The notes under the pieces were generated by a model. The model saw only the letters and a program-made list of their open reading frames with translations, was not told the DNA's origin and did no database searches. A program made the translations under genes and the position numbers. This document shows positions 56,414 through 64,000 of a stretch of 64,000 nucleotides of DNA, in pieces. Numbering within the stretch: position 1 is the first letter of the stretch; each line of letters opens with the position of its first letter. Source of the DNA: Brassica napus (Eukaryota > Streptophyta > Magnoliopsida > Brassicales > Brassicaceae); assembly GCF_020379485.1 (NCBI RefSeq), contig NC_063437.1, positions 6,537,306-6,601,305 on the forward strand, read 5' to 3'.

Positions 56414-57746
56414 TGTTGTAGGCACAGGGGGGGGGGGGGGGGGGGGGGGGGGTTACCCACGAATGGATAGAAATGGTGGAACCAAGGTTTCATCCTGAAA
56501 ACAAAGAGAACCGATTTTTATGAGTTTTTAGTTTTTATGATGCAAACAGAAACAAATATGAAAACGAATAAGATAATGATGATAATGATAATAAAATAAG
56601 ATAAATAAACAAATGATAGGATGGAATCAAGCTGCTGGATGTGTATCACTCTCAGCTTGATTAGATGATGAACTGAAGTGGATTTGCGGAGGAAGGTTTG
56701 ATTGAATCTCTCAATCTGATGGAATGATGAATCAAAGTGATTGACTCTCTCAATCTGTGTACTGAGCTTGTTTGATTTGCACAAACAAACTAGACTCACG
56801 AAATCAATAAGACAACAAAGAATCTCTCTTTGAATCCTAAAAACCGATATTTTATACATAGAACAACTTTGATAAAACTGAATAAACTTTCTATTAACTT
56901 GGTGATTAAGGGTGTCTCTTTAGAATGACTATCTAAGAGCTTATATAATGCTCTGGAAACTAATTCTAACAAATCAAGCAAAATAACAAAATCGGAAACC
57001 AGCCGTTGGAGCCTTTTATGGGATTTTGGCTCCAAGTGAGAAACTTGATTCTTCTTGAACCTGGACGGTGTAAGGGGATAAGAGAGCTTCCTTGGGATCT
57101 TCTGGATGGCTTGAAAGGTTCTGATCTCGTGCCTGATCTGAAGAGAAAAGAGCTGTTGGACATTAATGTCGGTTTGCTCCAAATAAGGCATGGTATGAAC
57201 TTGTAGAACTCCTCCTGGACTCCTAGAATATCTCCTGATTGGTTTAAATGATCTCCTGGTCGCTAATGTCTGGTTTGAAGCTGATTGAACCGGTTAGCTT
57301 CCAATTGAGGCAAGTGTAGAACTGGTTTGACCGGTTTTGGAGATTGGATCATAACTTCATAATTCCGTGGCCATTTCTCCTGATATTGGGCTTTATGGAA
57401 AGCTGATAAACTACTCTTGAATCCTATGATGGGCTTTGGTTCAGGCCGCTCCTTCCTTGGGCTGGAAGCTCCTTCTAAAATCAGGTACTCGCAGATGGAC
57501 GGGATGGAAAACCTCTGACTTGTAAAATTCATAACTTCTTGCTCCGTGCGTATTTTGGACTTATTCCAAATGGTCTGGACTCCTTCTTGAGTGTAGAGTC
57601 CATTAAAATTTGTCTCGTGACTTAAAACCTCCTGGTTTGTAAGATACAGCATTTTTAGTGCACATGTGTTCTACTTGGCGCCTTGGCTGGTTAAGTAGGG
57701 CTTTGGGTTGACCTCCGGTTCGGTTGCGGATCTGATGACCACATCA
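56414..57746 (-). repeat. 3' LTR of element E (1333 bp) with a 26-G run
   Basis: Matches 59938-61344 but lacks about 24-bp and 44-bp segments and a 22-bp tandem copy present there. A G26 run occupies 56427-56452. Confidence 0.85.
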
Positions 57747-59197
57747 TCCCCTCCCTCTTGACAAGGTTTCAACCTCGAAACTGTATAATCTGCACCAAGA
57801 TAGAGCAAGTTAGCTTTCATTCTCTTTTGAGATTCTAAAACCTTACCTTGGTATTGTTTTGGTTTTGCTTCATTAAGCAATATGGACTGCATTGTCTCTT
57901 GAACAATCTTCTGGTCCATCACAAGAGTCAAGCCTGGTGGTTCTTCTTCTTTCAATTCTTGCTCCTTAAGTCCTGTTACAACACCCTTTGACAAAGACAA
58001 GTGCATTATACAAGAATTTGGAACTAATATATCAGATTGAATAAAACTATCACTTTTCATAGATAATTCTGTTTTCTCTTCTAGTGATGTTTCTATCAAT
58101 GCTTTCTTAGTAGGACAAACTATAGCATAGTGTCCTTTCTTATGACATCTATAACATGTCTGATATTTCAAATCCTCAGAGTTAGAAGACTTACCTTGGC
58201 TGGATGGCTCTTTTTTATTTTGGTTTAAAATCTCCTTGTCTCTTGGACTTAAATCATGGACAACTTTTGATCTCAACAAGGATTGGGTGATCGTGTCTTT
58301 CTGGACCTCAGGACCTGTCTTAACATCCTTGGACAAAGACAAGTGACTCATACCAGTGGGAGATGATTTATAAACAAATTTATCAAGGATAGGACTTACC
58401 TTGGTCTGCTCTTGAAAAATCGGTTTGTCTGATTTTTCTTTTTGTCTGGCCAACGTGTCTTGGCTGACAAGGTTCTTCTTCCCCATGGCCTTTGGGACCT
58501 CATAAGGTTGGTATTTATCATATAAAACCGTGGGCATCTGGCTTGGCCGAATCTGGTCTTGATAGATCAAGCTTCTATGGTCTTGTTGTGGCACAACTTT
58601 CTTTGCCTCTTTGGACACACCATTTGAAAATCTCCTTGGGTATTTTCTTCTGGTTTCTTGCGTGGGAAGTGTAGTCACATACTTCCTGATCATAACATAT
58701 TTAAGATCTTCCCAGTTGGTGACAACCTCTTCTCGACTTTTACCATGTGTCTTATCTACTCTTTTCCACCATGAGTAAGCTTTTCCGGAAAGTTGCTTGA
58801 TGGCATGAGCTAGCCTCTCCTTCTTTGGCACGCCATAGTATGTAAACCAATCATCCATGGTTCTTTCGCATGTTAGATACTCACTTGACCAACTGCTTCC
58901 TGAAAAAGAATAAATATTAACATCATCAGCAGAGTTATAATCATGATAAGAATAATTTGAGTATTCATGAATATAAAAAATTTGGTGTTTGGTGATCCAT
59001 GAAGGATCTGGTGGCTTGGGCTCAACATAGCCAGCATCTAGTGCATCTCCAAATCTTCTTTCTCCATGTGGTGGTCGTCTGCCTTGTGGCTTATTTTTTT
59101 TTCCCAACTGATCAATATTATCATGGAGCTCTTGTGTAGCTACTAAGTGTTGGTTCAGTCTGGTCTTCATGATTTGGCCGAGTCTCTCCTCTTCCAT
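57671..59197 (-). CDS. gag of element E, intact 508 codons
   Basis: ATG at 59197 (MEEERLGQIMKTRLNQHL). The N-terminal third carries the Ty3-type gag core (RTMDDWFTYYGVPKKERLA, LSGKAYSWWKRVDKTHGK, WEDLKYVMIRKYV). A long polar linker and one CCHC zinc knuckle (CYRCHKKGHYAIVC, about residues 345-358) follow, then an acidic tail. The stop at 57671 lies 76 bp inside the 3' LTR, so the last 25 or so codons come from LTR sequence. Gag would package the element RNA. The frame is uninterrupted, unlike every other gag here except that of element A, so selection or recent insertion is likely. Confidence 0.85.
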   Translation of the reverse strand: MEEERLGQIMKTRLNQHLVATQELHDNIDQLGKKNKPQGRRPPHGERRFGDALDAGYVEPKPPDPSWITKHQIFYIHEYSNYSYHDYNSADDVNIYSFSGSSWSSEYLTCERTMDDWFTYYGVPKKERLAHAIKQLSGKAYSWWKRVDKTHGKSREEVVTNWEDLKYVMIRKYVTTLPTQETRRKYPRRFSNGVSKEAKKVVPQQDHRSLIYQDQIRPSQMPTVLYDKYQPYEVPKAMGKKNLVSQDTLARQKEKSDKPIFQEQTKVSPILDKFVYKSSPTGMSHLSLSKDVKTGPEVQKDTITQSLLRSKVVHDLSPRDKEILNQNKKEPSSQGKSSNSEDLKYQTCYRCHKKGHYAIVCPTKKALIETSLEEKTELSMKSDSFIQSDILVPNSCIMHLSLSKGVVTGLKEQELKEEEPPGLTLVMDQKIVQETMQSILLNEAKPKQYQGKVLESQKRMKANLLYLGADYTVSRLKPCQEGGDDVVIRSATEPEVNPKPYLTSQGAK

Positions 59198-59920
59198 TGT
59201 TTCCTGAAAACAATCTCAAAGACCAAGTGAAGGTATGGAAAGCTTTGGTCGAACCAAAATAAATAAAACGCAACAATGCAATTTACCCTAAACTGAGAAT
59301 TATGCAAATAATGAACCAAAATGAAATAACTATACTAAAATGATTTTTTTTTCTGAATGCAATCTCGACTTGAAACAATATGGTATGATAAGAAACACAA
59401 ATGGAAAGAAAATATGGAAACAAACTAACAAGGATATTTTTTTTTGAATTTTCTTAGGATGAAATGCAAAAGCCGGAAATGGAAACTAAAATGTATGCTT
59501 GGACCAAAATGATATAAACTAAGCTGAATGATATATATATTTTTTTTAATGCAAATAAGAGACTTATGAAACAACTATGGTATGCATGAAATTAAAAAAA
59601 TGATATGCCTTTTTATTTTTTTTATTTTTATGCAAGATTCAAACAAGAAACAAATATGGAATGTAGATTTTTTTTTTAAAATAAATGCACAAAATCTAAA
59701 AATGGAAAGTGGAGCTGGGGAATGAATGCAAACACAATATGAGATTTCTTTTTCAAATTTTCGTGAATCAAATGCAAGAAACTTCTTCTCTTTTGTTTTT
59801 CTTTTCTTAAGAACAATAACAATGCAAAAACTGTTTTTACGGCTTTTCGGTTTATGATGAAAATAAATGCAAGCAAATGAAATATGATGCAAGGATAGAT
59901 ATCACCTTAGTCAGGAGCTT
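59198..59920 (-). other. leader of element E
   Basis: AT-rich, about 720 bp between PBS and gag. I see no gene; it probably holds the packaging signal. Confidence 0.6.
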
Positions 59921-59934
59921 GAGCTCTGATACCA
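59921..59934 (-). promoter_or_regulatory. primer-binding site (initiator tRNA-Met type), element E
   Basis: The minus strand reads TGGTATCAGAGCTC, three bases from the LTR end at 59938. Confidence 0.88.
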
Positions 59935-59937
59935 AAA

Positions 59938-61344
59938 TGTTGTAGGCACAGGGGGGGGGGGGGGGGTAACCCACGAATGGTGGAACCAAGGTTTCATCCT
60001 GAAAACAAAGAGAACCGATTTTTATGAGTTTTTAGTTTTTATGATGCAAACAGAAACAAATATGAAAACGAATGACATGATGATGATAATGATAATAAAA
60101 CAAGATAAATAAACAAAGGATAGGATGGAATGAAGCTGCTGGATGTGTATCACTCTCAGCTTGATTAGATGATGAACTGAAGTGGATTTGCGGAGGAAGG
60201 TTTGATTGAATCTCTCAATCTGATGGAATGATGAATCGAAGTGATTGACTCTCTCAATATGTGTACTGAGCTTGTTTGATTTGCACAAACAAGCTAGACT
60301 CACGAAATCAATAAAACAACACAGAATCTCTCTTTGAATCCTAAAGACCGATATTTTATACAAAGAACAACTTTGATAAAACTGAATAAACTTTCTATTA
60401 ACTTGGTAATTAAGGGTGTCTCTTTACAATGACTATCTAAGAGCTTATATAATGCTCTGAAAACTAATTCTAACGTTCATAAGAAGAAAAGAATGGAAAC
60501 AAATCAAGCAAACTAACAAAATCGGAAACTAGCCGTTGGAGCCTTTTATGGGATTTTGGCTCCAAGTGAGAAACTTGATTCTTCTTGAACCTGGACGGTT
60601 TAAGGGGATCAGAGAGATTTCTTGGGATCTTCTGGATGGCTTGAAAGGTTCTGATCTCGTGCCTGATCTGAAGAGAAAAAAGCTGTTGGACATTAATGTC
60701 GGTTTGCTCCAAATAAGGCAAGTTTGAGTAAATGAGGATCGTCCTGATCCAATGGTTGCTGGTGCATGGTATGAACTTGTAGAACTCCTCCTGGACTCCT
60801 AGAATATCTCCTGATTGGTTTAAATGATCTCCTGGTCGCCAATGTCTGGTTTGAAGCTGATTGAACCGGTTAGCTTCCAATTGAGGCAAGTGTAGAACTG
60901 GTTTGACCAGTTTTGGGGATTGGATCATAACTTCATAATTCCGTGACCATTTCTCCTGATATTGGGCTTTATGGAAAGCTGATAAACTCCTCTTGAATCC
61001 TATGATGGGCTTTGGTTCAGGCCGCGATGGGCTTTGGTTCAGGCCGCTTCTTCCTTGGGCTGGAATCTCCTTCTAAAGTCGGGTACTCGCAGATGGACGG
61101 GATGGAAAACCTCTAACTTGTAAAATTCATAACTTCTTGCTCCGTGCGTATTTTGGACTTATTCCAAATGGTCTGGACTTCTTCTTGAGTGTAGAGTCCA
61201 TTAAAATTTGTCTCGTGACTTAAACCCTCCTGGTTTGTAAGATACAGCATTTTTAGTGCACATGTGTTCTGCTTGGCGCCTTGGCTGGTTAAGTAGGGCT
61301 TTGGGTTGACCTCCGGTTCGGTTGCTGATCTGATGACCACATCA
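59938..61344 (-). repeat. 5' LTR of element E (1407 bp) with a 16-G run
   Basis: Partner of 56414-57746. The G run is 59951-59966. It contains a tandem 22-bp duplication near 61004-61047 (GATGGGCTTTGGTTCAGG unit). Confidence 0.85.
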
Positions 61345-62354
61345 TCAACTCTGGTACATTCAGTCGTGGCCTCACTTTCTTGTGGTTCACTCTTTTGAGT
61401 TGTAAAAGTTCGGCTTGTATTCTGCCTCCATTTGTTGGAAATATTATGCTCATTACTCCATATGTGATATGCCTAATATTATGGCTAATTTAATGATAAC
61501 TCAAAATTTGGCTATTATATTTTAGGAGAATCGCAACTTAATTTTTATTTCTAAAAGTTGTTATATAGATTGTTAAAGATTTTAATAATATCAAAATGAT
61601 TTTTAAAATAGTCAGCAGTAAATATCCGAAAATATAATATATATTATAGTAAGTTATATCGAAAAGTATTTTTAAGTGAAAATTTATAGTGTACATTTTT
61701 CACATTACACTAATTTAAAACATTACACAAATTTAAAATCTCCACGAATTTATTTTACTAAATAGTATAGATTATATAATTGAATTTTTTCATATAACAA
61801 CTCTATCTTAAAACTTATGGTTTGTAGGTATGTTAAGGTTTAGTGGCTGTGCTGCTCAAAGTTAGACTGTAGTGATTTAGGGTATCAACTGTATTTTTTA
61901 GGGTGTATAGTCTGTATGTTTTCAAATAATGCCTGAAACTAACGGTTTGAATTATTGAATGTAGTTGGTCTGAAAAAATCGACACAAAAATATTAATGCT
62001 TGTACGTAATATGTAATTGTTTTGTAGATTAGATGAGTTTCGACTGGTGTGATATTTGTGGTGATTTAGAAATTGGAACCTTATTGTTTTGTATTGTTGT
62101 TTGTATTTTTCCTATATTAATGGCTGAATGTAACTGGTTTGAATTTTGCAGCTAATTAGTTTGGAAATAATCGAGAGAAGGAGGGAAGTATATTAAATAT
62201 GCTTTAATTGTTTTGCAGAAAGTAAATTAGGATTGGTTGTAATTAATGGTGACGTTTAAAAAAAAATAGCAAAAAAAAGTAGTGGCAGTTTCTTGTAAAT
62301 AACTTGAAAATTCAAGGGCAGAATCCTAGTAGGGATTCTACTTTAATAGTATAG
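61345..62354. other. AT-rich region, possible non-autonomous Helitron
   Basis: No gene. The minus strand at 62354 reads TCTATACTATTAAAG, like the 5' end of many Brassicaceae Helitrons, and TCTATACTATTTAG occurs again near 61778. I cannot find a convincing CTRR hairpin end, so the borders are unproven. Confidence 0.3.
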
Positions 62355-62620
62355 ATGCTCTTTAGGACCTGTATTAACACCTTTTGACATAGACAAGTGC
62401 ATCATACAAATGTTGGGAACCAACAAATTAGATTGAATTAAACTATCACTTTTTTTTTTTTGATATATCAATTTTCAGTCCTAGTGATATTTTTTTCAAT
62501 TTCTTAGATGGACACACAGCAGCAAAGTGCCCACGCTTATGGCATCTATAGTCAGAAGACTTACCTTGGTTTGATGTGTTCTTCTCCTTTAATGAACACA
62601 TGAATCTGAGGAAGTGTAAG
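62355..62620 (-). pseudogene. gag remnant related to element E
   Basis: The minus strand encodes RCHKRGHFAAVCPSKK (about 62545-62498), a CCHC-like knuckle with its first cysteine lost. Nearby sequence resembles 57970-58150 of element E. Frames are broken, so this is a decayed relative. Confidence 0.6.
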
Positions 62621-63660
62621 GCCAGATTTCAAGTGAGAAAACGATTAGATTAGGGTTTAAACATCACCTTCAATGAGGTCCAGGAGGTGGAAGCAATCAT
62701 AACACAGACACAATCATCTAGACATCATAAAGTCATTATCATTGACCAGGCAAATAATCAGAAACAAGTTTCCTTAAGAGATCGATTGAAACCAAAGTAA
62801 TCCCTATACGTATTTCAAAAACCATAGGATGAAATTATGAAATGATCTTAAACAAAACTGGACAGAAACATTTGACTCTCTTCGTTTTTGTTGACATTAT
62901 CACCATTACAAACACTTGGTATCGTAAACCCGGAACACATTCAAGTTCTGTCTGTTTTTCAATGGTATTGCAGAAAGGCTAAAGCAGGTTCCAAGTGAGA
63001 AAAGTACCTTCAAGTGAGGAAGTGTAAGGCCAGATTTCAAGTGAATCGAACGGTTAGATTAGGGTTCCTCGGCTTATGTACTCATGCTCAGAACTAAGTG
63101 CCATCTGTGAATCGAACGGTTGTGAACTTGCAATCTGATTATGATTGCGGTTACATTTGAAGCAAGATAAAAAGTTACCTTAGATCGTGGGAGAAAGGAG
63201 GAGGAGGAGGTAAACAGTCTTCAACAATCCTATATGGAAGAAGGTGGAATGGGTTATATGCAATTTATCTAAATCAAAGGGCATACATTGCAATTTTAAA
63301 AAATAAACTAATTGCCAGCGTCCTCCTCTAATACCTCTTGCGTTCTGAAAATTAATTAATTCAGACTTCAAATGATCATAACTTTGTGTAGATTAATCCG
63401 TTTTTAGAAAAAAAAAATTTTAAACCGCATAACTTGCATAAACTTTTTTAAACTTTTTTTTTTAAACCGCATAACTTGCATAAACCGCATAACTTTCTGT
63501 TTATGTGTTTAAAAACTGTGATTTTATTTTTTTTTGGAACTGAATTTATAATCTGAATACATTTTTGTGTTCCTCTTTGTGTCTAGCTTCATGCCAAACA
63601 ATTTTTTTTTTAAATACATAAGTAATTCAGATTATAGTATTTACTTTAAATTTTAAAACT
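62621..63660. other. AT-rich stretch without a recognisable gene
   Basis: It contains a short direct repeat (AAGTGTAAGGCCAGATTTCA, near 62615 and 63026) and a repeated ACCGCATAACTTGCATAAAC block at 63424-63495. I see no coding sequence that I would support. Confidence 0.5.
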
Positions 63661-63680
63661 TATAGTTATATGCTAATAAC

Positions 63681-63900
63681 CCATATGGCATGGTGGTTTG
63701 GTCTCTTCTTTCTTCTACAGCGAACCCGAGTTCAAACCCCCTCTATGTTAATTTTACACAATTGTTTATACAGCGCATAGAGTTTATATACTTTTGACTC
63801 AGCAAATATTGTAAGGAATCTATGTAGTGTGGTGGCAACTGACATTTCTTTCTTACTTATTAACCTGGGTTCAATAGGATGTTTGTACTTTTTTTTTTGT
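63681..63900 (+). mobile_element. possible SINE with two tRNA-like heads
   Basis: Unit 1 has a box A-like TGGCATGGTGG (63686-63696) and a box B-like GAGTTCAAACC (63728-63738). Unit 2 has TAGTGTGGTGG (63825-63835) and GGGTTCAATAG (63867-63877), followed by a T run at 63890-63898. Spacing is about 42 bp in both units, right for a type 2 pol III promoter. No tRNA cloverleaf fits. Confidence 0.4.
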
Positions 63901-64000
63901 TTAAGGATTATATCATATATGAGGTACCTAGTATCTGAGACTAGATTTATTCGACTAAATATACAGAATAAACATAATTTTGGGACTGTCCGTGGAGGCT

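Larger units (their letters stand above)
56414..61344 (-). mobile_element. element E: gag-only LTR retrotransposon (TR-GAG type)
   Basis: Two direct repeats (56414-57746 and 59938-61344) flank 2.2 kb with one gag ORF and no pol. On the minus strand the LTR starts TGATGTGGTCATC and ends GCCTACAACA. The PBS lies at 59934-59921 and a purine tract (AAGAGGGAGGGGA) adjoins the other LTR. Flanks GCAAC (56409-56413) and TCAAC (61345-61349) are an imperfect duplication. Known gag-only plant elements depend on other families for polymerase. Confidence 0.85.

Noticed and set aside
63686..63740. A functional tRNA gene
   Set aside because: Boxes A and B are present but acceptor, anticodon and T arms do not pair.

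Overview
This window is plant nuclear DNA made almost entirely of nested transposable elements. I recognise no ordinary host gene. The gypsy lineages, the CACTA transposon, the Helitron with an RPA-like gene and the style of the repeats point to a Brassicaceae genome, probably Brassica, in a retrotransposon-rich (perhaps pericentromeric) region. That assignment is inference from family resemblance, not from a search.

The oldest layer is a Helitron on the minus strand. Its RPA-like gene lies at 35911-37453 and its Rep gene starts at 35099. The Rep gene resumes at 5705 and runs down to about 2292, where the helicase part is lost. The left end (1-2200) is the 3' end of a Tat-like Ty3/gypsy element: part of an antisense ORF, a polypurine tract and a 1.2-kb LTR. 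A large Athila-like element, here called A (5706-34524, minus strand, target duplication TTGAC), is inserted in the Rep gene. A carries gag, a protease and a 768-codon ORF of unknown function, but no reverse transcriptase or integrase. A was itself hit three times: by a complete CACTA transposon in one LTR (6067-14324, duplication CGG), by a Tourist-like MITE in the same LTR (14875-15175, duplication TTA), and by a Tat-like element B in its internal region (16380-27029). The 5' LTR of B in turn holds a minus-strand LTR-retrotransposon fragment (16926-18894).

To the right of the Helitron is a second Tat-like copy, D (37454-37799 and 50833-55695), without LTRs. Its gag is split by an Athila-like element C (37800-50832, minus strand, duplication ACAAG). 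C is the only element with a full coding set: gag, protease, RT-RNase H, integrase and an Athila env-like ORF. One LTR of C holds an 830-bp hAT-like insertion. Next comes a small gag-only element E (56414-61344, minus strand) with an intact 508-codon gag ORF. The last 2.7 kb is AT-rich, with gag remnants, possible Helitron-type termini and a double tRNA-like (SINE) head.

Functionally, A, B, D and E look non-autonomous and would need polymerase and integrase from relatives; C has the matching primer-binding site and LTR ends for A. Three points stand out. The Tat LTRs carry arrays of a perfect 18-bp palindrome. The motif TCGATCGA is scattered through A and C in coding sequence (in several reading frames) and in LTRs. 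A conserved antisense ORF persists in Tat elements that have lost pol.
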